A stretch of DNA of 64,000 bases. Origin: Coniferiporia sulphurascens. Taxonomy: Eukaryota > Basidiomycota > Agaricomycetes > Hymenochaetales > Hymenochaetaceae. Under the pieces are notes generated by a model that saw only the letters and a list, made by a program, of their open reading frames with translations, had not been told where the DNA came from and searched no databases. Location of the stretch: assembly GCA_002794785.1 (NCBI GenBank), contig NBBA01000007.1:1364001-1428000 (forward strand). Reading direction: 5' to 3'. Made by a program: the position numbers and the translations under genes. Below, one piece after another: positions 12,701 through 25,073 of this stretch (the first letter of the stretch is position 1; every line of letters starts with the position of its first letter).

Positions 12701-14481
12701 CGGCGTACCCAGACTCTTCCGATCACCCCTACAACTTGCTGATGCTGTCCGTCGTCTCGCTGTGGCCGCTAATGACCATTCCTACGATTTTCTGGACTCT
12801 AGAGACCCTGAAGACATGGAGAACGTCTTGCGCATCATGAACAATTTGCTTTCTTTCTCACATCCAAGGCCATATAGCGCTGGACCGTCTCAACCGACTG
12901 GCAACGATCAAAATAACTACTCCTTACTGCCGAAACGCATGACAATTGTTTATATAAAAGACAGGTCTTTCGTGGTTGGCGCCCATCGGAAACTGGCAGC
13001 GCAATATTCTTTGCAATCCGAAGATCCTCTACAGCTTTGCAAGAAAAATGCTGAAATCGCTCGTCGCCATTCCCGATTCGATCACGAGAGGCTATTTCAC
13101 GACCTTGCGGCTATGCTCAAAGGGCCGAGTATCCGCTCGAGAAAGTTGCGGAATATAAATGCATTGAACTCAAAGGAGGCGAGGTTAATACAGACAAAGT
13201 TTGTGATTGATATGCTGTAGGTATGCACGTATTGTGGATGTCATTATTAAACTCATCATTGCTTCCCAGCCACGAAGAGTTACTGAAGTCCAAGGATGTC
13301 CAGCTTCTTGGGATGTTTGCGGTCATCCTCTTATTATACTCGTCGCAAAGCTTACCTCGTGAGACTTTTCATATGTATTTTTTACTCGTTACAATAACGT
13401 TTTACAGCAGATCGGGAACGGAAGTCTACTATGGGACTCGCCGCGACCCCTCTACCCACTTCCACTTCGCGAACGATGGACTACTTCAGCCTAAAAATGA
13501 GACGGGGAGGCCATGTGACATCACCACCGTATCGTGGGACTTCTCCGGTGTCCCCGATAACAGCTTCTTTGGTCCTAGGTCAATCCATATCGTCATCGTC
13601 GTCTTCTCGAGGCTCTTGGTCGAGTCTCTTCAATGCGGGTACGGTTCGCCACTTTATTGGAGGGTCACAGGATCAAAACCAAACTAAGGTCTCGCCCATT
13701 GAGTTCGTAGCTTTACATGGTTATAGACGCACCCACTGAGACTGATACTTGTTCTACCTCCAGCAAAGTTCCGTTGCTCGCTCCAGATCATGTAGCTTGT
13801 CGCGGAAGAAAAATAACCTTCACTCGAAACACCAGTTCTGGGGTGTCCGTAAATATGTCATGTGCAGGTCAAGTAGGCGACGGGTATCAAAAAGCTTTTA
13901 TAAAGCAGAGGCAAGTGCTAGCGGGCTGCAATCATGGTCATCTACAATAATTCTGATTCTGTCCTCCAGTTCGAATGCATCGGGAGTACATGCGCAAATG
14001 GTCCTACACGCTTTAGCGTACGCCGAAATGTTACATAGCTGGCAACTCGACCAAAAGCGAACCGAATTGTCTAAAATAGCAAAGATTCCTGATCCTTTCT
14101 TCCGCTCTTCCAGCCAAGATGGACTAGGTAAATGAAAATTTATCAGGCTTCCTTTCCTGTTTGAAACTCATATAACGATTCCTTGCAGGTCTAATCCACC
14201 TGTGCCAGAATTGTCAGTCGGAACTGAAGGACAATATCTGTCCTAACTGCCCTCGCCAGTCTTTCCCTCAATGTATTGTTTGCAGGACACCCGTGAAAGG
14301 TGCGTTTTCCCCCTCAGAAATGAGAATTTTCAAGTGCTCACTGATGTGCCAAGGCATCTCGCACAATTGCGTCGTATGCTGCCACACTACCCATCTGAAG
14401 TGCTGGAATAATCAGCGTTTCAAATACTGTCCCTCTGGATGCGGATGTGAATGCAAGGACGGGGTCGCTCCTCTAACATAG
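9750..14481 (+). CDS. MTC5: WDR59 / MTC5-like subunit of the SEA/GATOR2 complex
   Basis: Vacuole/lysosome-associated regulator of TORC1 that works in the coatomer-like SEACAT (GATOR2) complex. About 15 exons encode roughly 1,200-1,300 residues. A low-complexity N-terminus is followed by a WD40 propeller (KGLFIIDLEAP, GGTWDVADVQWNP, HYRAITDINWHTFDPDLV, AWDIRDPQKP, DEIITCSLDKTIKVWDTG, TWSKDKTLRF). An RWD domain follows (LPKLYTELTTEIKHDL, VTFTFPRDYPSARPP), then the WDR59 signature GPNGQLVCIFRSLPRLVK with YDFLDSRDPEDMENVL. The C-terminal zinc-ribbon/RING-like end has paired cysteines (CQNCQSELKDNICPNC, then CVVCCHTTHLKCW and CPSGCGCEC). WD40, RWD and zinc ribbon in this order identify WDR59 rather than WDR24 or MIOS. 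The stop is TAG at 14479-14481. Confidence 0.88.
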
Positions 14482-14762
14482 CGGGCGTCTTGCATTCGCT
14501 ACTATCTGTTCTTTTTATCGTCGCCTGTATTGTAGCCGGATACTTGTAGTGTATTAGATTAGTATGGTTCGCTTGTTTAACTGTCTGCCGAACGAGCAAA
14601 ATAGCCATCGCAGGCTGATGCTCTGCAGTGATTTGTGGCTGGACGAAGACGCGTGACGTATCAGACGTGACCTGTCGGCGCGCGTCTGCTCGACGTTCGA
14701 CCTCCCGCTCCGACCGACCCAGAGGCCAGCTCAGCGCCGTGTTCACCTTACTCCTTGCCGCC

Positions 14763-17506
14763 ATGTCCGCCTCCTTGCCTTCTGCGCACCGTTCCCGTTC
14801 TACACATGCCAGAGCCATTCTCGGTCCTGATCTCCACTCCCGCCTCGCCACAGTAAAAGTCCTCCTTGTCGGCGCAGGCGGCATCGGCTGCGAACTCCGT
14901 GCGTCCGCTCCCAGTACCTGCTCTATCCGTATCTCTAGTGCTCAAACCTTTTGGCAGTGAAAGATATTGTACTGACTGGATTTGGCGATATCACCCTGCT
15001 TGACCTCGATACAATTGACCTCTCAAACCTGAACCGTCAGTTTCTTTTCCGGAAGAAGGATATCAAGCAGTCAAAGGCCCTGGTACGCTCAGCTTTCCTC
15101 TATGTCAAGACTGGATACCAAGCAACGTTCTTCCAAAGGTTGCAGCACGTACGGCGCGTGCGTTCAATCCCGCCGTGCGCATCACGCCCGTGCACGCGAA
15201 TATTAAGGAACCCCAGTTTGATGTCGCTTGGTTCCGTGGCTTCGACATCGTTCTCAATGCACTTGACAACCTTGGTGAGCAATATTTTGCACCCATGGCT
15301 CTGTGTTCTCAAGTTAGCGCCCTAATCAATCCTTCTCCTTTCACCACTGCACCGGCCGTTATCACAATCACATCCCGTAGACGCGCGGAGACATGTTAAT
15401 AAAATGTGTTTGGCTGCTGGCGTTCCACTCGTCGAATCGGGTACGGCAGGTTATCTCGGGCAAGTGCAGCCCATTGTCAAGGTTCGTTCAAATACAGGCA
15501 ATAATTTGCAATACTTTCTACACATTCACGCCCTTTTTGTTGATTTTTTACAACGTGTAGGGACGTACGGAATGTTTTGACTGTTTGCCGAAGCCTATCC
15601 CGAAAACGTTCCCTGTCTGCACCATCCGAAGCACACCGAGTCAGCCTATACACTGCATCGTGTGGGCAAAGAGCTACTTGATTCCGTAAGTAAACGATCG
15701 ACCTCGCGATAATAGTCACTGCGTCCCTATATGACATGACCTGATGATCTTCAGACAACTGTTTGGTGAAGATGAGGAGAACGGGGACGAACTTGATGTA
15801 GCAGAAAAGGCCGGGGAGAACGGTAATTGACGTGGATTTCTTCCTATTTGGTGCATGGTAATTGATCCTATCGTTTTCGCTCCTACCTATCGTAGCCCAA
15901 GAAATTGCGAACTTGCGAAAGGAAGCCCAAGCATTCACAACAGTGCGTAATGCGATACGCTCAACCCCTTCTTCAAACGGATCTACGGCAAACGGCGCGG
16001 GCCCGAAAGAAAGTACTGATGCTGCGCGTCTTGCCTTCAATAAAGTATGCGCACATCCCAGAGTTATGCTCGTGTGGATAACGGAATTAATTATCTCAGG
16101 TCTTTACCTCCGATATCAATAACCTTCTCAGCATGTCGGACATGTGGAAGAATAGGGCACCACCCACGTCACTGGACTTTGACAAGATCTCTGACGGCAC
16201 GTTTAAGCTCACGAACAATATATCTACTGTCTCTAACGGGGCTCCTCTCACTAATCTGGCAAATGGTGCATCAACAAGTCTTAATGCGACGGTTTCTGCT
16301 AGCCCTTCAGGATCGACGTCGACAATGGCATCTATGTCGGGACTGAAGGACCAGAAGCAGCTCACCTTACAAGAAAACCTCGTTTTATTCGTTTCGAGGT
16401 ATGCGTTCAAGTCTTTTGTCATAGAGCCTTTAGTGTGTACAGCTTATTTCACAGTACACACCGGCTGGCCGCACGGTTGCGGAACGGCGAGGAAAGTATC
16501 TCGTTCGACAAGGACGATGACGACACGCTGGACTTCGTAACTGCCGCATCAAATCTACGCTCGGCGGCATATGGGATTCCGGGTAAAAGTCGCTGGGAGA
16601 TAAAAGGTGAACTGCTTTGTCTCTGCTTTCGCTCTCGCTCCTAAAACTTTTTTTTTTCTTCCGCAGAGATGGCTGGTAACATTATTCCAGCTATAGCTAC
16701 GACAAATGCGGTCATCGCAGGAATCATTGTACTACAGGCGCTGCAGCTACTCCGTAAAAACTACAACGGTATGCGCAACGTGCATTTACAGAAAAAAGCT
16801 GAAGTTCCCCTCAACGCGTGTACCGTCGGGCCGCCCTCACGTGAGTGCGGTGTCTGTCGTGATACATATGTCGATCTGCCTTGTGATCCTGAGCGCGTCA
16901 CTCTTGCCGAGGCTGTCAACGGAATTCTCGGTACAGGCGAGGGCAGTGATGGCGGGGTGGGTCCGCGCGAAGTAAGCGTATATGAGGACAAGCGTTTGCT
17001 TGCAGATCCAGATTTCGACGATAATTTGGGTCGCACGCTAGCAAGCCTTAATGTTAACCATGGCAAGTTCCTTACAATCGTCGACGAGGATAACGAATTC
17101 GGGGTTATCGCAGTCGCTATCAGCCAGCTCCCGTACGTTGTTTATAAAATCTTGTTGCGACTGATCTCACCTGTATGATGCTCCCCCCAGGCCCAATCAC
17201 TTGGTGGACAGTCCTGCTTCCATTCTGCCCTCGCCCCTACCCCTTCCACCTAAACAAGTGAAGCCTGTGCCCTCGCCATTATCACTTATGTCCACTCCGT
17301 CACGTAAGCGCGCACTAGACGTGGAAAGTGGTGACGATGCGCGACCTGCGAAGCGCCCGAAAGCAAATGGACCGCCGAACACAGACTTGTCGAGCCCGAG
17401 CAAGAAGCGGCGCTTAGAAGAAGACGGGTTCCTGATCATCGAGGAACCGGGTGAGAAGATTGGAGAAGATGAGGACGTTCCAGAACTGATCACCATAGAT
17501 GATTAA
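14763..17506 (+). CDS. UBA2: SUMO-activating enzyme catalytic subunit UBA2 (SAE2)
   Basis: Forms the heterodimeric SUMO E1 with AOS1, adenylates SUMO and passes it to UBC9. The protein starts in a good context (GCCGCCATG). The nucleotide-binding domain reads [14 protein letters not shown], then [19 protein letters not shown]. The catalytic-cysteine domain contains [21 protein letters not shown], where the first Cys is the thioester residue. The zinc pairs CFDC and ECGVC are present, as is [16 protein letters not shown] of the second half. A ubiquitin-fold-like domain follows (about 16,880-17,130). The tail has basic clusters KRPK and KKRR (nuclear localisation) and hydrophobic-acidic ends (FLIIEEP, LITIDD). 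About ten exons give roughly 650-700 residues, close to the usual length with a Ser/Thr-rich insert around 16,150-16,350. Confidence 0.95.
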
Positions 17507-17886
17507 CAACATCTCAAAAGCACAAAGATGAAGAAGCCCGCTACTTATCCGCTTAATTTACATTATCACTATTCTTTGATTCGATCTATTCTTTACAGGC
17601 TTTCTCATCGTGCTTTGGCTTATATACTTATCCATTACATAGAATGGACTGTCATGGTACGAATACAGTGTACGGAAGTTTATTGTGAAATGCGCACGCG
17701 AGTGCGGAAAGTCCTAAAATTGCCCGGTATGCTAGCATGAGTTGGTCGGCGAAGCAAATGCATCATTCAATGTCAGCGCTATTGAGATTGAAGTATTTGA
17801 GTAAAAACAGTCTCCACATTTCTAGCCGTACAAGCGTCTATGGTCGGACACGCTCACAAAAGCAACGGTACATACATGTACATATT
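17507..17886. other. Convergent 3' flank between UBA2 and PUF6
   Basis: About 380 bp between two stop codons. The sequence is moderately AT-rich and fits two facing 3' UTRs. No supported gene, RNA or repeat is visible. Confidence 0.6.
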
Positions 17887-20460
17887 TTAGCCCCCCAGCT
17901 GTAGCGCGTCCAGCAGCACCTTCTTTCCCTTCGTCTCCCCATCTCTCACTTCCGTCTTATATGACTCGTCGAACCACTTCCGCAGCTCTGCCTTTTCCGA
18001 CTCGGAGCCCTCCGCCTGCACGCGCTCGACCAGTGCAGCAAGCACGAACGCGCCACCGCCCACACCCATCGCACGTGTGCGCTCTTTCCCCACCACGTCC
18101 AGCCACCCCGACGCGAGCTGCGCAGGTGAGAACGCCGAGGCGGGTGTACGTACAACGGCGCGCGTCTGCTGCGAGTAATGCCCTCCCTGCAGAAGCGTCT
18201 TGTATACGCGACATGCGTGCGGGACGTCAATGACGTGAGGCTGTGCATCCGCGGGCGAAGGATAGGGCTGCTGGAGTAGCTGCAGAAGTGAGTTCACCGC
18301 TTTTGATTTATCTAATTGTCACAAAAAAATTTCAAGTCAAAGCCGGCACCTCACAGATAGATGAAAGGAGTCAACATAACAAGATGTAAAACACTCACCG
18401 CCCTCCGCGTACAACATTATCTCGACAACAAGCAAGCTTCCGCCGGGGTCTCTGATGAGCTCCTCCGCTTGTGATGGGGTTTCAAGCAACGCAATGAGAG
18501 CCGGACTCGCAGCCTTGCAAATCTCCTCCTGGCGCAGCGCAGCATCTTTCTTGCTCGTACGCGCGCGTACAGCATCCGTCTCAGAGAGAAGGGCGCTCTG
18601 CGCGGGCGTGAAATGACGAGGTACACGGGGAACAAGTAGGTACAGCAACGCCCGCCGGCCCTGCGGTGAGGTATACAGCGCCGTGGCACGCGCAGTGACC
18701 TCAGCCACGAGTGATTTGGCGGTTAGTTTCGTGTCACTGCGCATAGGTTTTGTTCAGTGCATGTACAGAACGGAAAAGAGATAGGACCTCACTCAATCAC
18801 GCCCAGGGCAGTGAAGAGAACGAGCTGTGCGTCGTCGTCTTTGCATATCCGCTCAACGTGCGGTTTGAGCACTTTAACAGTCTGTTTTCGATCCTGTCCA
18901 TCGCGAATATCAGCGACTAGTGTGATTTTTCCGTATTATGGAAGCCACCTTTGCTGTTCCCTGAGCGATAAATTCACGAACAACACGGCTTCCGTCCTTC
19001 GTGTGCACCATCTCTGCGAGCACCTCTTGACATCTGCTCAATCTTTCAGTAAGACTCTATAGGTGATAGAGTAGCTGCTTACGCCTCGAAGAGCTCTCTC
19101 CGCAGCTTCTCTTGCAGTGCCTCATCATCGAGCTCGTCTACCTGAGACAAATATTCCCATAACACGCGATGGAATATCGCATGAGATACTGCACCCTTCT
19201 CAGGGTTATTCAAGCTAGAAGAAAGAATCAATCCCGTTGGTATGCCGCTCGAGATGCATCAAGATTGACCAACTCACACGAGATCCAGATTCTCCTTCAC
19301 AGCAGCCAACACACGCTTCCTTTTTTCCACATCCGCACCCGCCAGCACGCCCGTAAGCCCCTTCTTCAGCTCGATGCGCTCTTTATCATCGGCAGAGGCA
19401 CCCCGGCCCAGCTCCGTGGAAAACAGTGCGACTTCCTTCCCATAGAAATCGAACAAGAGCAGCGCACGCTCGAATGCGTTCGCATAGAGCTCGAACGCGT
19501 CCGCAATCACACTGGACGCTTCTCGGTGCAGCAGCAGACGCACAACATGCCCACGGAACTCGAGTAATATCGCCGTACGATGCGACGGACAGCTGCGAAC
19601 AAGTTTCGTCACAAGGAACTATTCGATCAAAAGCCAAAAGCGGTCAGTAAAAGAAAGAAACCAGATTGCAAAGATCGCATATCCGCACTTTAGAATACTT
19701 GTTTTGCACCAGCTCTTTGTACCGCCCCTTCAGCTCTGCAGCAACTTCGTCGCGCTGCGCTTGGGTGCCATATTTGACGAGCGTCTGCACAATGCGGCTC
19801 GCATCGTGTTTCAGCACAACATCCTGGACGCGGCCTCGTACTACACCCATGAGCGCAGCGATATCGCGCATGCGCTGTTCCCGCGGCACGTCCTTCCGAC
19901 GTGCTGCTGCCCACAGGGGCTTCGCAGCAGCGAGCACGTCCGCATGCTGCTTCGCCGCACGCCTCTCATTTTGCAGCACTTTTTGAGCCTTGTGCGCCTC
20001 GCGTGCACCTGTTAGGCAGAAAACGTCGGCTTTTTGAAAAGCGAACGAGTTTGAGAAATAACGTACTTTTACCGTCTTTCCGAGGAGCATTCTCGCTGTC
20101 GACCTTCATATCGTCCGCCTCCTCCTGTTCACCCTCTTCCGCTAGCTCATCCTCGTCTTCGTCCCCCCCTACATCGTCCTCCATATCCTCCCACTCATCT
20201 TCGCCGGCGTCCTCGTCGCTCTCCTCTTCTACAATCCGCTCGGAAGTAACGGGCACCTTCCGATGCAGCTTTTTCTTCTCAGTAGCCTCCTTTTTTCCAG
20301 CCGAGGCAGTAGTCTCCTTCTTGGTGTGCTTAGCTGCAGGTTTGAGTTTTGCGGGTGCAGGTGCGGCAGCCTGCTTGTCGATATGTGGTTTCTTGAGTGC
20401 CGGACCATTTTGCGGGAACGTAGGCGCAGCGCGCTTTTTGGATGATTTTGCAGCCGCCAT
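17887..20460 (-). CDS. PUF6: Pumilio-family ribosome-biogenesis protein PUF6 (PUM3) with CPL domain
   Basis: Nucleolar Puf-repeat protein; in yeast it binds ASH1 mRNA and pre-60S particles. It begins at 20460 with MAAAKSSKKRAAPTFPQNG and a Lys/Ala-rich basic region. An extreme acidic tract follows (about 20,105-20,240; runs of Glu and Asp). Downstream exons carry degenerate Puf repeats (VVRGRVQDVVLKHDASRIV, TLVKYGTQAQRDEVAAELKG and YKELVQNKYSK). The C-terminal exons (about 17,890-18,740) form the CPL-type end (RALLYLLVPRVPRHFTP and DPGGSLLVVEIML), finishing KKVLLDALQLGG at 17887. About 750 residues, slightly longer than the yeast protein because of the charged N-terminus. The assignment rests on the Puf repeats combined with the CPL-like end and acidic leader. 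Confidence 0.9.
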
Positions 20461-20746
20461 AAGTGTTGCGGCAGAGTGAGTTCTGGAGTTAAGCTCGTAC
20501 TAGTGAACGAGAAATCGTCTGAACGCAGATGCTCGAAATTTAGCTCTTTACGTAACGTCCCAATGCATATGCATTTTCTATTCCGGCGGCTGCCATTGTA
20601 CATACAATTCCATTTCTCCACAATTTTCATGTCTATCCTCCAAACACTCACCAGCATCATCAGCTACACCTCTCACTCCAACCTCCTTATAAAACCAAAT
20701 AAAAACTGATACTTTCTTCCCTTCATTCTGAGCTGAAATTCCGACT

Positions 20747-21468
20747 TCACTTCGGTTCAGCGACCGTTCCGCACGCACCGCACTTGCGCAGGCTCGCATC
20801 GGTCTGCCACGCCTGGATGAGCGGCTTGAGCTGCGTGCCAAGGTCTGTGACATGGAACGCGTCCTCGCGGATAATCGTCGGTTTACTGTGCGCGCCCGAG
20901 CGGCAGTACCAGCGCAGGCGGTCTGTAAAACGAGAAAACATTAGGTTAGGTATATATATATGCCCTTCATAGGGGAACATGCGTACCAATGGCGTCGTCA
21001 GGTCTGACGCGCTCAATGACGAGCCCGACTGTGTCTGCAAAGCGCACGGGGTTGTGCGGCGTGTTGGCTGTATGCGGTCCCAAGCAGCGAGTGTCAGTTA
21101 TATCCACACTCGAATTCTGGGCGAGGGAGATACGTACGGGGGAGGAGGAACATCTCGCCCTCGCCGATATGAATGTCTCGAAACTCCTCTCCATCAACGA
21201 CGCGCAGAAGCATCGCGCCCTTGTGCTGGTAGAACCATTCCTGGGAGAGCATACACTCTAAGCAAATTCACCGCAAAAGGCACGCAGACAAAAAGATGCA
21301 TACCTCCGTTTCGTTGAAATGGTAGTCATTCCGCTCGTTCGGGCCGCCGACGGCCATGACGACAAAGTCCTTCCCGGAGTAAAGACAGAAGTTGTTCACG
21401 GGTGGCTGTAGCCTGTCTGCATTGTCTGTAAGCCACTGTTTGAAGTTGAGCGGAGGAGCCAGCGGCAT
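20747..21468 (-). CDS. BNA1: 3-hydroxyanthranilate 3,4-dioxygenase (kynurenine pathway)
   Basis: Opens the ring of 3-hydroxyanthranilate to give the precursor of quinolinate, hence de novo NAD. Four exons spell a cupin of about 190 residues starting [20 protein letters not shown] at 21468. The iron site is complete: His in [11 protein letters not shown], Glu at the start of the next exon ([14 protein letters not shown]), and His in [15 protein letters not shown]. The substrate-binding Arg residues in the first and last of these segments are also present. The C-terminal rubredoxin-like extension keeps WYC and RKCGACG, so three of the four cysteines known from bacterial enzymes are visible. The small gap to the upstream UTP7 promoter suggests shared regulatory DNA, but no site is recognised. 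Confidence 0.95.
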
Positions 21469-21830
21469 TGTTTGTGTTGTTTGCGAGCAGAACGAGCGCG
21501 GGCACTAGCACTACTGGAAGGCGGAGGGAGAGCCATAGTCGCCGTCCAAGAGCTTTGAAATCGATTCCGTGAGTGAGCGTTAATTACTCATCGCCGAACT
21601 GGGAAGTTCGCTGATCGACGCAGGCTGCATTTATTTTTTCGAATTTGACAAACGTACTCCCTCCTCACAGTGTCTTCATTATTTTCGAGTTCAGTTCTTC
21701 TTGGAAAGCACTTGTAGAAGAAAATACAAGTCTGGAACCTGCAGGCCTGCACTTTCTATCGAGTGGGTCCTATTCGCTCACGAATTTTTGCGCATTTGTT
21801 GACGTCCATGTCTATTGCAGCATCCACACG
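21469..21830. other. Divergent promoter region, BNA1 / UTP7
   Basis: About 360 bp between two divergent start codons. Pyrimidine-rich stretches are present near the UTP7 start, but no clear TATA box or other supported element is seen. Confidence 0.5.
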
Positions 21831-24179
21831 ATGGACTCTCTAATCTCAAAAGCAGATGCTATTCGACCCGTCGTCAAACGGCGCAAGGTCAACGACAAGG
21901 ACAGCCGCCCCTCCTCCAAAAAGGCTGGACCCTCCACACAACAAAAACAAAAACAACCCGTAGACGCAACCGCCGCGTCCATCGAGTCGCGTACCGCCAT
22001 CCCGCGATCCCTCCGCCCGTCATCGCCCCCGCCCAAAGGCACAAAAACGCACGCGCACATCACAAACAGGAAACTCCGTCTCGAGCTCGACCGGCGCGCC
22101 GCCCACGCCTCACGCGTGCATGCCGCCCGCGCAGACGCCGAGCTGCTCACCGAGGCCGTCGGCGCCGAGTCCGGGCGCGTCGAGGTCGAGGGCGAGATGG
22201 AGCGGACGTGGCGTGTCGGGCAGGCGGAGATCGCACGCGAGGTCGGAGGGGAGGCGGCGAAGCAGAGGAAGGAGTGGAAACTTGAGGGTGGCCCGTATAG
22301 GTCGAGATATACGCGGAATGGACGGTGCGCATTCTTTTTCTCTTGTTAATGTTTGGAGAGCTTATGTTTGGCCGTAGACACCTCGCAATTGTCGGGAGAA
22401 ATGGGCATGTCGCTTCGTTCGACTGGCAAGCGGGGACTATGCATGCCGAGTTGCAGCTGCGAGAGACTTGTCGGGATATAACGTCTGTCCCACTTCGCCT
22501 CCCATAGCCCCCTACCGTCACTCATTATTCTACCCAGATATCTGCACGACCAGTCCTTCTTTGCCGTCGCACAAAAGAAATACGTATTCATCTACGACCA
22601 AAACGGTGTCGAGCTACACAAGCTCTCAAACCGCATTGAACCTACCCGACTCGAGTTCCTACCATACCACTGGCTTCTCGCAAGCGTAGTACGTCCTCCC
22701 CTCTTCTCCCGTCTCAAAACACGCACAACACTCACCTCCCCCAGGGCAACTCCGGACACCTCAAATACCAAGACACATCCACCGGCCAGCTCGTCGCCTC
22801 GCACCGCACCGCACTCGGGCCCTGCTCCACACTCGCCCAGAACCCGCACACCGCCGTGCTCTACCTGGGCCACCAAAACGGGCGCGTAACGCTCTGGACA
22901 CCGAATCTCGCACACGCCGCGATCACACTGCAAGCGCACCGCGGCGGCGTCACGGGCGTCGCCCTCGACCCGCGGGACGGCGGACGCTACCTCGCGACGG
23001 CGGGCGTGGACGGGCAGGTCAAGGTATGGGACTGCCGCAAGTGGGGCGTCGTTCGCGAGTGGACGGCACGCGGGGGCGGCGGCGAGGTCGACTGGAGCGC
23101 AAAAGGCGTACTTGCAGTCTCGTCCGGCGGGACAGTCAACGTACGTCCATTCCCTATCAAAACTGAAATACACTACCCCCTACTGACGATCACTAACTTC
23201 GTACAGACATACAACCCACCGCACAACCACTCTCCCGTCCCGTCCAACCCACTCGCACCTCCCCCGCTCTACCTCACGCACCCCGTACCATCTCGGCCGC
23301 TCACCTCACTGCGTTTCTGCCCATTCACCGACGTACTCACGATCGGGCACGCGCGCGGGCTATCAAGCATCCTCGTCCCAGGCAGCGGCGAGCCGCACTT
23401 CGACTCGGCCGAAGCAGACCCGTACGAGAACCGCCGCGCACGCAGGGAGCGCGAGGTACACGGGCTCCTCGACAAAGTCTGTCCTCCTTCCCCCATCTCT
23501 CCTTTAATAGGAATTGACGCATTGGAATTCTCTTTTTGCTTAGATTGCTCCGGACATGATCACGGTGACCGGCCCGGCCCCAGGTGCGCTCGCGCCGCCG
23601 CCAAAGGCGACACTGCCGGGCGGGGAAGGCAAGACAGCGGACGTGCCCTTCGCGCGCCTCCCGCGCATCGAGCGGCTGCAGCTCGAGGGTAAATACGACG
23701 CGACCGAGGAGCGCTCCGAAGGTGGCGTATCCGATGCGTCTGACGACGAGGGGGCCGACAGCGAGGGCGGCGATGGCGCGGAAGCGGAAGCGGGAGACAA
23801 GAAGGCGAGCAAGACGAAGAAGGCGCTAAAGGAGCGCGTAGAGAGAAAAATGCGCGGGAAAAACAAGAGCATGAAGCGGTACGTCGTTCTCTCTCCAGGT
23901 TCCTCTCTCACCCATAACCTAACTTTTCTGTCCAGCTACCTGCGCAAGCACCGCAAAAACGTCATCGACCCCCAAACCGTGCGTCCGAGTCTCCTCTCCT
24001 CCTCAGCTTTCTTACAATCCCTCCACTAACCCTCTCTTTCCCATCAGGTCGCCATCCGCGCCAAGCTCGAAAAGCAGCGCGAAGAACGACGACGGGCTCA
24101 CGCTGCAGCTCGCAGCGCAGAGGCAGGCGACGAGCGGAAGCCGAGCGTGCTAGATCGCTTCAGGCGGACTACGAAGTAG
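21831..24179 (+). CDS. UTP7: WD40 SSU-processome protein UTP7 (BING4/WDR46)
   Basis: Nucleolar U3 snoRNP protein required for 18S rRNA maturation. The N-terminus is basic and helical (KPVVKRRK-like region, HITNRKLRLELDRRAAHASR). A WD40 propeller follows: YRSRYTRNGRHLAIVGRNGH, then VASFDWQAGTM, QSFFAVAQKKYVFIYDQNG, NSGHLKYQDTSTGQLVASHR, HQNGRVTLWTPNL and ATAGVDGQVKVWDCRKWG. The BING4CT segment appears around 23,280-23,480 (SLRFCPFTDVLTIGHARG and DPYENRRARREREV). The C-terminal half is highly charged, ending in a Lys/Arg-rich helix. Local GC is very high, with many CG-rich codons, so alternative frames stay open over long stretches; these are shadows. Six introns are inferred. Confidence 0.93.
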
Positions 24180-24770
24180 TATTCTTTACCCGCCTTTTCG
24201 CTCTATGCCTTGTACTGTATATGATATTTTTTGCGTGTTATATAGTATACATTAACTCATGTCCACTAGTACTGTCGCGCTTGCTCGATGTGGTTCGCAG
24301 ATTCGACCCTCGTGAGTCCAACGCTTTCTGTTTCATGTGGCGTACCAGAGCTCCATCGTCATTCAAGACGACGCTCCAGTACCCCCCACCCCACACAGCG
24401 CCCAAAAGCCCGACATCCGCTCCGACATAGTATATCGGTGTCGTCGATTCCAAAGAATAAACTAGACCTTCATCATGTCCAAGCCCATAGATGCTCCTTT
24501 ACACCGAGCAAAAACACACGTATCACCTTCCCTACCCCAATACCGACTCGGATTTCCAAAAAAGTAGCGCCAGCTACCAAATCCGGTGTGGAAAGCCGCA
24601 AGCGCCATGACATCATTGTCTAAACTCATTACGTACGGCCCCAGACCTACGCTTATATAAAACACGCACACATCTCACCCAAAAAGACAAAATACTGTAT
24701 ATCCATCCACACCCCAAGATCATCCAATCCAAACTAAACTAAAATAACACCACCCAACCACACCAATACA
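24180..24770. other. Intergenic region upstream of the small glycine-rich gene
   Basis: About 590 bp holding the UTP7 3' flank and a promoter with a clear TATA box (given separately). The last 100 bp before the ATG at 24771 are very C- and A-rich, as in many highly expressed fungal 5' leaders. No further gene is supported. Confidence 0.6.
24654..24660 (+). promoter_or_regulatory. TATA box of the small glycine-rich gene
   Basis: TATATAA stands about 110 bp before the ATG at 24771, followed by a CA-rich leader. Few genes here have one, so regulated or stress-inducible expression is plausible. Confidence 0.6.
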
Positions 24771-25073
24771 ATGTCATCCACAGGCTTCTCCATCTCCAGC
24801 GGAATCGGCGGGGGCGACCCCGGACGGGACTACTACCCACCTACTTCCGGCGACCCCTCCACACAGAAGTCGCCCATCGACAAGTCGGGGGGCATCGGCG
24901 ACCGCACGCAGGGCGCAGGCCGATTCGGGGCAGACGACATCCAGCAGCCGAGCGGCGGCGACCAGTACGGGAGCAGCGGCGGCTATTATGCGCGCCCTGG
25001 TGCGGACGCGAGTGGGCCTGAGTCGGTGGAGGGCGGCTTGGAGGAGTCTGTGAAGGATGAGCGGAGGACGTGA
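24771..25073 (+). CDS. Small hydrophilic Gly/Ser-rich protein of unknown function
   Basis: An intronless frame of 100 codons begins MSSTGFSISSGIGGGDPGRD. It is rich in Gly, Asp, Ser and Pro, lacks Cys, Trp and Leu-rich segments, has no signal peptide or membrane segment, and looks intrinsically disordered. Short motifs (KSGGIGDRTQGAGRFG, QYGSSGGYY) recall small stress- or dehydration-related disordered proteins of fungi, but the family is not recognised with certainty. A TATA box and a CA-rich leader upstream support a real, probably strongly expressed gene. Codon use is GC3-rich like the neighbouring real genes. Confidence 0.7.
   Translation: MSSTGFSISSGIGGGDPGRDYYPPTSGDPSTQKSPIDKSGGIGDRTQGAGRFGADDIQQPSGGDQYGSSGGYYARPGADASGPESVEGGLEESVKDERRT

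Noticed and set aside
2765..17506. Idea that the SIM-bearing E2 and UBA2 form a SUMO gene cluster
   Set aside because: They are about 11 kb apart with unrelated genes between them; fungal housekeeping genes are often neighbours by chance, so no functional cluster is claimed.
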